A DNA stretch of 64,000 bases from UBA1941 sp046329555. GTDB taxonomy: Bacteria; Bacteroidota; Bacteroidia; Chitinophagales; LD1. A program made the position numbers and the translations under genes. A model generated the notes under the pieces. That model saw only the letters and a list, made by a program, of their open reading frames with translations. It had not been told where the DNA came from and searched no databases. Position 1 is the first letter of the stretch. Every line of letters starts with the position of its first letter. The DNA lies in contig JAXLUK010000001.1 of the NCBI GenBank assembly GCA_046329555.1, forward strand, positions 310,001-374,000, read 5' to 3'. Shown piece by piece: positions 1-8,878 of this stretch.

Positions 1-44
1 GCTATGGAGAGATAATGGTTAAATGAAAAAATAAGCAAATCTCA

Positions 45-749
45 ATGAACAAACTTACGGTTATATTATTGTGCTCAATGGTCTCAGTTGAACTAACGAT
101 AAATGAATATTGGAAAAAGATAAATACGCTGGTTTCTCTGGGAAAATATCTTGAGGCAGTAACAGACCTTAACTTTTGTATCCGGCAATATCCTTCAGAT
201 TCTGCGTATTACTTGAGAGGATGCTTAAAAGAAAGTGAACTACATGATAAGAGAGGCGCAGCATTGGATTTTGACAGTGCTTTAGCTTTAACTAAAACAG
301 ACAGCAGCAAGATTCTTTTTGCCAAAGGTATGCTCTTCCCGGTTAGAGACTACCGGCGAGAGCAATGCCTTATCATGGCAATGAAAGCGGATTCTACGTC
401 AGAAGCCGTTTTGAGGCTAGCTGAAGTTGAATTCGTAAAAGGTAATTATGATAACGCTAAAACTTTACTTACACGCTGGGTGTCCACTACTCCACCCAGT
501 AATCCATTGTTCTATTTAGGGTATGAAAATCGGGGTCATGTAAATTATAAAGAGGCTAACTATGATTCAGCATTAGCTGATTTCAATCAATGTCTCAAAT
601 TTGAAAACAGGGCATTCATGTGCTCGTATTACCGTGGACTGATCAAACAGCGAAAGGGCGATTCAACGGGGGCGTGTGAGGACTTTAAAATGGCAGCAGA
701 ATGGGGAGTATATCGCGCAGATTCTCTTTTGAGGGAAAAATGTAGGTAA
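45..749 (+). CDS. TPR-repeat protein, function unknown
   Basis: A 234-residue protein with a short hydrophobic N-terminus (KLTVILLCSMVSV, residues 3-15) that may be a weak signal peptide or anchor; no clear cleavage site or lipobox is visible. The rest reads as tetratricopeptide repeats, for example YLRGCLKESELHDKRGAALD near residues 56-75 and YDSALADFNQCLKF near residue 176. The end (GDSTGACEDFKMAAEWG) is the last-repeat form common in Bacteroidota TPR proteins. TPRs usually mediate protein-protein contacts, and no partner is suggested here. The gene and the following 330 bp are more AT-rich than the rest of the window and the gene stands alone, so it looks like an accessory gene. No gene symbol can be assigned. 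Confidence 0.75.
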   Translation: MNKLTVILLCSMVSVELTINEYWKKINTLVSLGKYLEAVTDLNFCIRQYPSDSAYYLRGCLKESELHDKRGAALDFDSALALTKTDSSKILFAKGMLFPVRDYRREQCLIMAMKADSTSEAVLRLAEVEFVKGNYDNAKTLLTRWVSTTPPSNPLFYLGYENRGHVNYKEANYDSALADFNQCLKFENRAFMCSYYRGLIKQRKGDSTGACEDFKMAAEWGVYRADSLLREKCR

Positions 750-1081
750 CAGTAAAAAAGGTGCGTGGTCACAACCAGGTCTAAGTTTATACCGCTACTT
801 TTCCTAATTAGCGTAATACTGCCCTAACTTCTACCCGATACTGCTTTTTGGGGTTAGGTGTAATCATTTTTAGCAGCCGGCAATCCATCCGTTTATTACG
901 GCAAAAGGCTTGGAAGCATTCTTGCCCAAAATCACGTACCCTCAACTTGCCCCACTCTCCACATAAAATCACTAAAATCTATAATTATCTCATTATAAGC
1001 ATATTGAATCAAAAACAACAGAAAATCATCAATACGCTCAAAATGCTACTATTTTTAGTTTTTACTAATTATTTTAGCGGT
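750..1081. other. AT-rich intergenic region upstream of dinB
   Basis: A 332-bp stretch without a convincing gene. The dinB reading frame stays open back to about 848, but that extension has no similarity to the family and no plausible start context. A short frame ending near 963 (reading KGLEAFLPKI) could be a decayed gene remnant, but I do not recognise it. The last part (about 1000-1081) is A/T-rich and carries a promoter-like TATTTTAG at 1070-1077, 4 nt before the dinB ATG. Confidence 0.5.
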
Positions 1082-2296
1082 ATGCAATCCGATATTGTCC
1101 ATTTTGATTTAGATACCTTCTTTGTTTCGGTAGAACGACTCGAAAACACAAAACTGCAAGGCAAGCCAGTATTGGTAGGCGGCGTATCAGAACGAGGCGT
1201 GGTAGCCAGTTGCAGCTACGAAGCCCGGCAGTTCGGTATCTACTCGGGCATGAGCATGAAAATAGCCCGCCGCCTTTGCCCGGAAGCCATCGCCATACGC
1301 GGCGACTCGGGCAAGTACAGCAAGTACTCTAAAATCGTTACCGAAATCATCCGCGAAAGCGTCCCCCTTATGGAAAAAGCATCCGTAGATGAGTTCTACA
1401 TCGATATGACGGGCATGGATAAACTATTCGGCATTCAGAAATACTCCGAAGCCCTGCGCCACCGCATCATCCGCGAAACCGGCCTGCCCATCTCTATGGG
1501 CCTGTCTGAAAACAAAACCGTTTCGAAAGTAGCCGCCGGAACCGCCAAGCCCAATGGCCGCAAAATCATCGACCACGGCACCGAAAAAATCTTTCTGGCG
1601 CCGCTTTCCGTACGCAAGCTACCCATGGTGGGCAGCGAAACCTATGACATACTCAGCGAACTGGGCATTAAAACCATCCGCACCCTCCAAGACATGCCGC
1701 GCATGGCCTTAGAAAAAGTGCTGGGCAAGAATGGCGATACCCTCTGGCTGCGCGCGCAAGGTATTGATCAAACACCCGTAAAACCGTTCTACGAACGCGA
1801 ATCGCTTTCCGCAGAACGCACCTACGACCGCGATACTATTGATGCCGAACAAATCAGAAATACCCTGCGCGCCATGGCCGAAAGTCTGGCCTTTCAACTG
1901 CGCGCCGGCAACAAACTCACGGCCTGTGTAACCGTTAAACTGCGCTACTCTGATATGCAAACGTATAGCAAACAACAGCGCATCGCCTACACCAGTTGCG
2001 ATCATATCATTCTGCAAAAGGCCCTCTGGCTGTTCGATCAATTGTTCCAACGCCGTCAATTGGTGCGCACCGTTAATCTACGTTGCAGTCACCTGGTGGG
2101 GGGCGGCCATCAAATTAACCTGCTGGAAGACTCTATTGAACTGATTCAGCTCTATCAGAAAATGGATTACCTGCGCCGCAAATATCACAACCAAAAACTG
2201 GTGACCCGCGCCGGCATTCTGCACCAAGATACGATGGGCGACTGGAACCCCTGGAGCGGCGAGCCCCCTACCCCACCCGCACACCGCAGGCAATAA
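1082..2296 (+). CDS. dinB: DNA polymerase IV (Y-family translesion polymerase)
   Basis: A Y-family polymerase of 404 residues, the usual length. It extends primers past damaged bases with low fidelity, normally as part of the SOS or stress response. The catalytic palm motifs are visible: HFDLDTFF with metal ligand D9, and SVDEFYID with D103/E104. The helix-hairpin-helix thumb region (LPMVGSETYDILSELGIKTI) and a C-terminal little-finger domain follow. The ATG at 1082 is preferred because the family begins a few residues before the FDLD motif, and because a TATTTTAG promoter-like box lies 4 nt upstream. No LexA-type palindrome was recognised. The next gene starts 45 bp later with its own promoter-like box. 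Confidence 0.93.
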   Translation: MQSDIVHFDLDTFFVSVERLENTKLQGKPVLVGGVSERGVVASCSYEARQFGIYSGMSMKIARRLCPEAIAIRGDSGKYSKYSKIVTEIIRESVPLMEKASVDEFYIDMTGMDKLFGIQKYSEALRHRIIRETGLPISMGLSENKTVSKVAAGTAKPNGRKIIDHGTEKIFLAPLSVRKLPMVGSETYDILSELGIKTIRTLQDMPRMALEKVLGKNGDTLWLRAQGIDQTPVKPFYERESLSAERTYDRDTIDAEQIRNTLRAMAESLAFQLRAGNKLTACVTVKLRYSDMQTYSKQQRIAYTSCDHIILQKALWLFDQLFQRRQLVRTVNLRCSHLVGGGHQINLLEDSIELIQLYQKMDYLRRKYHNQKLVTRAGILHQDTMGDWNPWSGEPPTPPAHRRQ

Positions 2297-2319
2297 TGTA
2301 CTTCGCTTCGTTCTTTTGC

Positions 2320-2327
2320 TATTTTTG
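2320..2327 (+). promoter_or_regulatory. TAnnTTTG -7 box upstream of the MCE gene
   Basis: TATTTTTG matches the Bacteroidota -7 consensus TAnnTTTG exactly and lies 14 nt before the GTG start at 2342. No clear TTTG -33 element is visible. It probably drives the MCE/OstA-like gene pair. Confidence 0.5.
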
Positions 2328-2341
2328 ACAAAATTTCTTGC

Positions 2342-3343
2342 GTGAACAACCAAACCAGGGTCGGCATTTTCGCTTTTGTCACCATTGTGATTTTCATTTT
2401 TGGGTTTTACTTCCTGAAAGGCACCAACCTTTTCGTTACCAAGGATAAATATTATGCGGTTTACGACCGGGTAGACGGACTATATAAATCGAATCCGGTG
2501 GTGGTAAACGGCTTTCGTATTGGTACCGTCAGCGATATGAAGATTAACCAGGAAACCGGTAAGATTGTAGTGGAAATTATGGCCGAAGAAAGCTTTGATA
2601 TTCCAGACAGCTCTATCGCCATTATCGCCTCAACCGATTTGGTGGGCAGCAAAATGATTAACATCAAACTCATCCCCAGCAAGCGAACCCTGCAAAGCGG
2701 CGATACCATCAAAACCCGCTTTAAAACCGATCTCTCTGAAACCCTGGGCAGCGCCATCGATCCGCTCATGATCAAAATCTCCAGCACCCTGCACAATCTC
2801 GATTCAGTACTCAATGGCCTCAGCAGCGTGCTCAACAAAAACGACCCCAACAGCGCCATCACCCACCTGAATGCTTCACTGGCGCACATCAATGCCATTA
2901 CCGCCTCATTGGAAACCACCCTCAACAGCGGCTCACTCAACAAAAGCCTGAACAACATTGAAGGCTTTACCGATAACCTGAAAAAGAATAACGACAAAAT
3001 TACCGGCCTTTTAACCAATCTGCACGGCCTCAGCGATTCACTCAGGGAAGCGAATCTAAAAGCGACCATTCAAAATGCATCTAACGCTATTGCCGAATTA
3101 AAAACTACCCTTAATAAGGTTAATCACGGCGATGGCAGCATTGCCAAAATCATCAACGGTCCGGAACTCTACCAACACATCGACTCCGCCATTGTAAGCC
3201 TGAATCTGTTGCTGGTAGATGTGAAAGAAAACCCCTACCGCTATGTAAACGTTTCGCTGTTTAGCGGCAAGAAGCGCGACGAAAAATACAAGGCCAAAAT
3301 GGAAAAGGAAAAGGCTAAAAAGCAAGCGGCTGGTCAACAATAA
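2342..3343 (+). CDS. MCE-domain (MlaD-like) lipid transport protein
   Basis: A 333-residue protein with one N-terminal membrane helix (residues 8-25, VGIFAFVTIVIFIFGFYF) followed by an MCE domain (about 38-115, from YYAVYDRVDGLYKSNPVVVNG). After it comes a long helical region rich in LNxLSxxL patterns and a Lys-rich tail (KAKMEKEKAKKQAAG). MCE proteins form hexameric rings that carry phospholipids across the periplasm for an ABC transporter; no MlaE or MlaF homologue is in this window. The start is GTG at 2342. The downstream OstA-like gene begins 16 bp later, also with GTG, so the two are probably one operon in envelope lipid or LPS transport. Confidence 0.88.
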   Translation: MNNQTRVGIFAFVTIVIFIFGFYFLKGTNLFVTKDKYYAVYDRVDGLYKSNPVVVNGFRIGTVSDMKINQETGKIVVEIMAEESFDIPDSSIAIIASTDLVGSKMINIKLIPSKRTLQSGDTIKTRFKTDLSETLGSAIDPLMIKISSTLHNLDSVLNGLSSVLNKNDPNSAITHLNASLAHINAITASLETTLNSGSLNKSLNNIEGFTDNLKKNNDKITGLLTNLHGLSDSLREANLKATIQNASNAIAELKTTLNKVNHGDGSIAKIINGPELYQHIDSAIVSLNLLLVDVKENPYRYVNVSLFSGKKRDEKYKAKMEKEKAKKQAAGQQ

Positions 3344-3359
3344 ACGTAATCTCTTTCGT

Positions 3360-4940
3360 GTGAACCATCACACCTTCCGGTTATTATCACTAACCATCCT
3401 GTTGTTATCGGGGGTGCCTCATCCATTGCAGGCCATCGCCCTGGTCGCCAACCGCATTTCGCTTCAGGATGACACCGCTAAAAAAGAAGTAGAAATCATT
3501 AATGCTGATGTGCTGCACTTCAGTGAAATCAACGGACAAAAACACACCATCCTCACTGGCAATGTGGCGTTAAAACAAGATGAAGTGCTGATGTATTGCG
3601 ATTCTGCCGATTTGAATAAGGAAGAAAACAGCATGGAGGCCTGGGGTCGGGTACACATACAAAACGATACCATCGACGCCTATTCCGATCACCTGATTTA
3701 CAAAAGCGGGGAACGGTTGATGACCCTGCAGCGCCGCGCTTCTATCTCTGACGGCAAAGCAAAAATTGTTTCCGATGAGTTGTTCTACAACACCCGCGAT
3801 AAACTGGCCTACTACAACAACTGGGGCAAGGTGTACCGCGAAAAGTCAGTGATTGTTAGCCGCGTAGCCACGTACTTCACCAAGCAATCGGAAGTGTACT
3901 TTCTGGATCAGGTTACCATCACCGATCCCGAATACCGGCTCACCTCCGATTCGCTGATGTACAACACCAGCACCGACATCTGCACCTTCTTTCGCAACAC
4001 CACCATCTTCAATAAAAAAAGTCGGATTAACTGCAACACTGGCTCGTTTGACACCAAGAACAACCAGGCTGTTTTTGGAAAAGATACGCGGTTGTTTGAC
4101 GATAAACAGGTGCTGTATGCCGACAGTTTGTTTTTCGACCGAAAGAAAAACTATGGTCGCGCCATGGTGCATTTTCATTGGATAGACAGCACCATGGATT
4201 TTGAATTGTTTGGCCGCGATGGCGAGTATTTTGAAAAGCGCGACCAGATGAAAGCCTGGAACAACGCCTACCTGGTTTATAAAATGGAAAAAGATTCGCT
4301 TTTCCTCACCGGTGATACGCTGCGCACACAAACCGAATCGGAAACCGATAGCACGCGGGTATTTTTTGCTTACCACCACATGCGCATGTATATGCGCAAT
4401 ATGCAAGGCGCCTGTGATTCGCTCAAATATTCATTCCGCGATTCCACCTTCAACATGTATTACTCGCCCATTCTTTGGGCCGATACCACACAAATGACCG
4501 CCGATACCATTTTACTGACGGTCAAAAACAAAAAGGCCGATCATTTATCGCTACTCACCAGCGGTTTTGTGATAGCGCCTTCGGGTAAAAAATTCTTTGA
4601 TCAGATTAAGGGAAAGAACATTTACGGCTATTTTGTGAACAACGAGCTGGACCGGTTGTTTGTGGATGGCAATGCCGAGAGCTTGTATTTTGGCAAAGAC
4701 GAGCGCGGGAAATACCAGGGCGTGAACAAATCGCTGAGTGTGACCATGTGGTTGTATTTCAGGAATAGAAAGATTACTAAGATCAATTTCATTCAGAAGC
4801 CAGAAGCGGTGTTTACGCCCATGAAACTAACGGCACCCGATGATTATCAATTGAAAAATTTCAATTGGCAGATTACCAGACGGCCGCAATCGCGGGAAGA
4901 AATTATGGGTATTCAGGGTACCCGTAAGGAAAAGCTATGA
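3360..4940 (+). CDS. OstA/LptA-like outer-membrane assembly protein
   Basis: A 526-residue secreted protein. The N-terminal hydrophobic segment LLSLTILLLSGVPHPLQAIA acts as a signal peptide. The body is a run of short beta-strand repeats of the OstA (LptA/LptD N-terminal) kind, such as ILTGNVALKQDEVLMYCDSA, SMEAWGRVHIQND, YRLTSDSLMYNT and NCNTGSFDTKNNQAVFG. These build a beta-jellyroll filament that in LPS transport carries lipopolysaccharide through the periplasm. No C-terminal LptD barrel is present, so this is the Bacteroidota OstA-like type rather than LptD. The GTG start lies 16 bp after the MCE gene, which fits a shared transcript. An LptB candidate lies elsewhere in the window at 28713-29450. 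Confidence 0.85.
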   Translation: MNHHTFRLLSLTILLLSGVPHPLQAIALVANRISLQDDTAKKEVEIINADVLHFSEINGQKHTILTGNVALKQDEVLMYCDSADLNKEENSMEAWGRVHIQNDTIDAYSDHLIYKSGERLMTLQRRASISDGKAKIVSDELFYNTRDKLAYYNNWGKVYREKSVIVSRVATYFTKQSEVYFLDQVTITDPEYRLTSDSLMYNTSTDICTFFRNTTIFNKKSRINCNTGSFDTKNNQAVFGKDTRLFDDKQVLYADSLFFDRKKNYGRAMVHFHWIDSTMDFELFGRDGEYFEKRDQMKAWNNAYLVYKMEKDSLFLTGDTLRTQTESETDSTRVFFAYHHMRMYMRNMQGACDSLKYSFRDSTFNMYYSPILWADTTQMTADTILLTVKNKKADHLSLLTSGFVIAPSGKKFFDQIKGKNIYGYFVNNELDRLFVDGNAESLYFGKDERGKYQGVNKSLSVTMWLYFRNRKITKINFIQKPEAVFTPMKLTAPDDYQLKNFNWQITRRPQSREEIMGIQGTRKEKL

Positions 4941-4983
4941 AAATATTGTGGCGGCGCCCACTTCCATCCCCACCATTCGCCGC

Positions 4984-5101
4984 TTTGCGTATTTCCTACA
5001 TTGCGCCCTTTGCGTTCTCCCTTTGCGTTCTTTGCGTGTTTTCCCTTTGCGCCCTTTGCGTGTATTCTCTTTGCGCCCTTTGCGTTTTATCTCCTTTTGC
5101 G
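4984..5101. repeat. 24-bp tandem repeat built on TTTGCG
   Basis: Ten copies of TTTGCG (one degenerate, TTGCG) lie at 4984, 5001, 5009, 5022, 5031, 5046, 5055, 5070, 5079 and 5096. From 5021 they alternate with 9- and 15-bp spacing, which makes a 24-bp unit repeated at 5021, 5045 and 5069 and, with a 2-bp shift, near 5095. All frames are open, giving low-complexity LCALCVYS-type peptides, so the short ORFs here are a by-product of the repeat. It sits between two convergent genes. Confidence 0.8.
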
Positions 5102-5105
5102 TGTT

Positions 5106-5419
5106 ATCTTCCCTGTATTTTTTCTTAATCACAATTATCTCCCCAATGACATCTGGCGAATTGAAGATGTACTGATGCGAGCTGATCATCACTTCAGGAA
5201 TGATTTACCCGTTTCAAATAGCAGCGCTAAGCGGAAGGGATTGGAGTGGCCGCGCCACAGGCGCGGGTGCGTAGTGTAACGAAGCACCGAAGCGAAGCGG
5301 AGCCACGCAAAGCCCGGTGCGCAGCGAAGCGGAGCAGCCGCCATCATCATTATCTCCTCGATTGCTGCTGCCGTTTAAAAGTCATTTTCCTGCCCGATAC
5401 CATCGCGAGCCACCATTTG
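5106..5419. other. Convergent intergenic region with GC-rich island
   Basis: No gene is supported between the OstA-like gene and the convergent glycosyltransferase. From about 5228 to 5345 the sequence becomes strikingly GC-rich and repetitive, with several GCGAAGC, GCGCGG and AAAGCCCGG pieces, then returns to normal. It resembles other GC spikes in this window at about 40690-40850 and 61050-61110. It may be a dispersed intergenic element or a structured 3' region; I cannot assign it to a named family. Confidence 0.45.
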
Positions 5420-6160
5420 CTACCGGTACAAATCACTTTTCATCAGGCCCATCTTGCAAAACAAATGAACCAGCGACACCTGCAAACAACCGAGTCCGTA
5501 CTTCATACTCCTGGAAAAATTAATACTGGAGGCTTCATCAAAATATTTGGTAGGACAAGTCACTTCACCAATTTCAAATCCTTTGAAAAAAATCTGCGAT
5601 ACCATTTGATTGTCGAACACAAAATCATCGGAATTGGCTTCCAGGTTCAGTGATTTAATTACCGTAGCCGAGAAGGCGCGGTAGCCGGTGTGGTATTCGC
5701 TGAGTTTTTGGTTAATGAGAATATTCTGTGTTAAGGTGAGGAAGCGGTTAAAGATGTATTTATACATCGGCATGCCGCCTTTCAACGCTCCCTTGCCCAA
5801 AATACGCGAGCCAAACACTACCGGGTACACCTCGTTGCCGATAAGGCTAATCATGGCCATTAACAACTTGGGGGTGTATTGATAATCGGGATGCAGCATC
5901 ACCACAATATCAGCACCCAGTTCCAGTGCTTTGCGGTAGCAGGTTTTTTGATTGCCGCCATAGCCTTTGTTCTGATCATGCCTGATAACATGATGAATGC
6001 CGAGCTGCCGGGCTAACTCAGCCGTGTTATCGCTACTGGCATCATCCACCAAAACCACTTCATCTACCCACTCGAACGGAATCTCGCGATAGGTTTGTTC
6101 TAACGTTCGCTCGGCATTATATGCCGGCAATACCACCACTACTTTTTTATTCTTATACAT
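5420..6160 (-). CDS. Family 2 glycosyltransferase (dolichyl-phosphate mannosyltransferase-like)
   Basis: A 246-residue GT-A fold glycosyltransferase with no membrane segments, similar in layout to the DPM1/polyprenyl-phosphate branch. Visible motifs are VVVLPAYNAERTL (nucleotide-binding start), VLVDDASSDNT with the first acidic pair, and HPDYQY in the place of the metal-binding DxD. It probably transfers a sugar from a nucleotide sugar to a polyprenyl phosphate or cell-surface acceptor; the substrate cannot be read from sequence. It is monocistronic, with 39 bp to the upstream dnaG gene. TATCTTGC lies about 25 nt upstream of the ATG as a possible promoter box. Confidence 0.88.
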   Translation of the reverse strand: MYKNKKVVVVLPAYNAERTLEQTYREIPFEWVDEVVLVDDASSDNTAELARQLGIHHVIRHDQNKGYGGNQKTCYRKALELGADIVVMLHPDYQYTPKLLMAMISLIGNEVYPVVFGSRILGKGALKGGMPMYKYIFNRFLTLTQNILINQKLSEYHTGYRAFSATVIKSLNLEANSDDFVFDNQMVSQIFFKGFEIGEVTCPTKYFDEASSINFSRSMKYGLGCLQVSLVHLFCKMGLMKSDLYR

Positions 6161-6199
6161 GGATGTTTACGCCATTACGAAGGCGGCAAGATAGCAACT

Positions 6200-8146
6200 T
6201 CACGATTTACGGGGAATGACCGAGCCGGTTTGCTGCATAAATTCCTTCTGCTGGGCCACCAGGGCTTGCTTCATTTTCAGCAGCTGATTGATTTTATCGG
6301 GATCGGTTTCTGTTTTTAGCAATTCATCAATTTGCGCGCTTTGTTCGGTAGTAATCAGGCTTTTCAAATGCGCGGCCACCGAAGAAATTTCCTTGGTAAA
6401 CACTTCTGTTTTTCCCGGTACGCGAACTTCAAACCGTTTCCACCAGTTATCACTTAGCTCATATTTGGAAATCAGCAAGTCAGTAGCCAATGCGGCAATT
6501 TCCTGATCGTGGTGATGGAGAAAGAAATCGGTATCGTGCACTACACCTTGCATAAAATCCTGACGCACCAAATCAAAAACGGCCTTGTATCTGGTACGAA
6601 AATCGATGCCTTCCAAATCATCCAGAATAAACTGTGTAGCTGTTTCGGTTGCGGCATCACTCACATAAATTTCCCAGATACCGCATTCCATCAACAATCT
6701 GGCGATATCTCTTTCCAGGCTTTCTACTCCTGAGACGGCATTTTCGCGCAATTGTTCGGCATGGACTTGTTGTTCCTGTTGGGCATTTTCAACGGCCTGT
6801 TGCGGCGCCACATCTTCCTTGAATTTTTCTTTCAACTGCGAGCGGCGAATTTTATTCACTTCTGTAATCAGCAGTTGTTCGGAAATATCCATGAGCAGCG
6901 AACATTCTTTGATGTACACGCTGCGCTGGATATTATCAGGCACTTTGGCAATACTCTGCACCATATCGCGCGTGAGCGCCGCGCGCTGAATCGGGTCGTT
7001 CTTGGCTTCTTCGGCGAATAAGGAAGTTTTAAACAGAATGAGGTCTTTGCGGTGGTAGCGCAGAAAATCGCGCATCCCCTGCTCGCCTACTTTACGCACA
7101 TAGGAATCAGGATCTTCTTCATCAGGCAGTATGGCGATACGCACATTCATGCCTTCCTCCAAAATCATATCGGTGCCGCGCAGTGCCGCTTTAATGCCGG
7201 CTTTATCACCATCATACAACATGGTGATATTATTGGTAAACCGTTTAATGAGTTTGATCTGATCAACCGTTAAGGCCGTACCACTGGAAGCCACTGCATT
7301 TTCAATACCCGCCTGCGCCAGTGAAATCACATCGGTGTAGCCTTCCACCAGCAGGCATTCATCCTGCTTTCTGATTTCATTTTTTGCGAAAGCAATGCCA
7401 TACAGAATTTTACTTTTTACATACACCTCGCTTTCCGGTGTATTCACGTACTTCGGCATTTTATCATCTTTCACCATGATACGCCCGCCGAAGGCGATTA
7501 CCTTGCCCACTACGCTATGAATGGGAAACATCACGCGGTTGCGAAAAAAATCGTAGCGACTATTTTCTTTTGCCGAGGTGAGGCCGGCATCCTTTAAAAT
7601 TTGCAACTGAAAGCCTTGTTGGGTAGCTGCTTCAGTAAGTGCCGTGCCGCTTTCAGGCGCAAAGCCCAATTGAAATTTTTCGATGATGGCTTTTGAAAAG
7701 CCGCGTTCTTTCAGATAAGCCAGACCGATTTTGCCATCTTCCTGTTGCCACATATACTCACTGAAAAAACGTTGCGCAAAAGCATTGGCAATGAGGATGC
7801 TTTCGGTGTGCGACTGTCGTAATTCTTCTTCTTTGCGTTTTTCGTCAGAAACTTCTTCTTCTACAATTTCGATATTGTACTTGCGCGCCAGGTAGCGCAA
7901 GGCTTCGGGATAGGATAACTGCTGACTTTCCATGAGGAAATTCACCGAGTCGCCGGCCTTACCGCAACCGAAGCATTTGTAGATTCCTTTGGAAACGGAA
8001 ACGTTGAAGGAAGGTGTTTTTTCGCCGTGGAACGGGCACAGGCCAATGAGGCTACTACCGCGCTTTTTTAACTGCACGAACTCGCCCACTACTTCATCGA
8101 TGCGCGCTTCTTCCTTAATCCGGGCTATGGTTAACTTAGGAATCAT
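6200..8146 (-). CDS. dnaG: DNA primase
   Basis: DNA primase, 648 residues, which makes the RNA primers for lagging-strand synthesis at the replication fork. The CHC2 zinc finger is complete (C37, H40, C58, C61 in the CPFH and CFGC motifs). The TOPRIM catalytic core follows with LLVEGYTDVISL and MLYDGDKAGIKAA. The C-terminal part, a helicase-interaction region, is divergent, as is usual. The ATG giving MIPKLTIARIKEEA is chosen because DnaG proteins start just there; an in-frame ATG seven codons upstream would add residues not typical of the family. It is 72 bp downstream of mnmD on the same strand. Confidence 0.96.
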   Translation of the reverse strand: MIPKLTIARIKEEARIDEVVGEFVQLKKRGSSLIGLCPFHGEKTPSFNVSVSKGIYKCFGCGKAGDSVNFLMESQQLSYPEALRYLARKYNIEIVEEEVSDEKRKEEELRQSHTESILIANAFAQRFFSEYMWQQEDGKIGLAYLKERGFSKAIIEKFQLGFAPESGTALTEAATQQGFQLQILKDAGLTSAKENSRYDFFRNRVMFPIHSVVGKVIAFGGRIMVKDDKMPKYVNTPESEVYVKSKILYGIAFAKNEIRKQDECLLVEGYTDVISLAQAGIENAVASSGTALTVDQIKLIKRFTNNITMLYDGDKAGIKAALRGTDMILEEGMNVRIAILPDEEDPDSYVRKVGEQGMRDFLRYHRKDLILFKTSLFAEEAKNDPIQRAALTRDMVQSIAKVPDNIQRSVYIKECSLLMDISEQLLITEVNKIRRSQLKEKFKEDVAPQQAVENAQQEQQVHAEQLRENAVSGVESLERDIARLLMECGIWEIYVSDAATETATQFILDDLEGIDFRTRYKAVFDLVRQDFMQGVVHDTDFFLHHHDQEIAALATDLLISKYELSDNWWKRFEVRVPGKTEVFTKEISSVAAHLKSLITTEQSAQIDELLKTETDPDKINQLLKMKQALVAQQKEFMQQTGSVIPRKS

Positions 8147-8218
8147 TTGGAAGGCGGAAATTAGCAATTCAGCCGAAGGAATTCCAATGGTGGTTGGGCC
8201 TCTGCTGTAAACGGATTA

Positions 8219-8878
8219 TTAAGGCTTCCGCCCGCGCAGCATTTCGCGCTTACCCGGAGGGCCTGGCAGGCGTTCTACTAAAAAGCCCGCCTGTTGCAGC
8301 TTTCGGCGCACCTCACCCTTGGCGCAATAGGTAACCAGAAAGCCCCCTGGAGCCAAAATTGCCAACAGGTTATGGAATAAGGATTCGGACCACATTTCAG
8401 GCTGCTTTTCAGGGGCAAAAGCATCGAAATAGATGAGGTGGAAAGGGTGTTGCCCCACATTTTCCGGATTCAGATCAAGGATAGATTCCTGCCTTTTTTC
8501 CAGGGTAAAGTGCTCAGACAACTGATGGACTTCATTCCACGACAACTGGTGCATACGGTGGAAAACCGCTTGCAGCGCGGTTAAGGATTCAGGCAGGAAG
8601 ATACGCCACAAATCTTCTGCTACCGGATACAGCTCATATCCGGTATAATCAATTTTTTGCTGCTGTTGTTGTGCGTATTGATACGTCAGCAAGGCATTCA
8701 GACCGGTGCCAAAGCCCACCTCAAGAATGGATATCACATCAGCTTTTATATGTGCCAAGGCGGATTGAATAAACACATGTTGTGATTCGGTAATGGCGCC
8801 GTGGCGCGAGTGATAAATCTCATCAAACACCTCGCTGTACAAGGTGTTCGAGCCATCGCCTGTCAGGAGCAGCTTCAT
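8219..8878 (-). CDS. mnmD: tRNA 5-methylaminomethyl-2-thiouridine methyltransferase, MnmD type
   Basis: A 219-residue SAM-dependent methyltransferase of the DUF752/MnmC-C family. It would methylate the aminomethyl group at U34 of tRNA, the last step of mnm5s2U synthesis. SAM-binding motif I reads ILEVGFGTGLNALL, and the family-specific core is IYFDAFAPEKQPEMWS followed by GGFLVTYCAKGEVRRKLQQ. The protein lacks the FAD-dependent oxidase half found in bifunctional MnmC, which makes it a stand-alone MnmD. The start at 8878 is set by an ATGA overlap with the stop codon of the upstream cytochrome gene, so translation is probably coupled. Confidence 0.9.
   Translation of the reverse strand: MKLLLTGDGSNTLYSEVFDEIYHSRHGAITESQHVFIQSALAHIKADVISILEVGFGTGLNALLTYQYAQQQQQKIDYTGYELYPVAEDLWRIFLPESLTALQAVFHRMHQLSWNEVHQLSEHFTLEKRQESILDLNPENVGQHPFHLIYFDAFAPEKQPEMWSESLFHNLLAILAPGGFLVTYCAKGEVRRKLQQAGFLVERLPGPPGKREMLRGRKP

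Noticed and set aside
848..1081. N-terminal extension of DNA polymerase IV
   Set aside because: The open frame upstream of 1082 has no Y-family similarity, and a promoter-like box lies just before the 1082 ATG.
4937..5279. Several small open frames with Cys/Leu- or Lys/Arg-rich repeats
   Set aside because: They are open on both strands and in several frames only because of the 24-bp TTTGCG repeat; there is no start context or homology.
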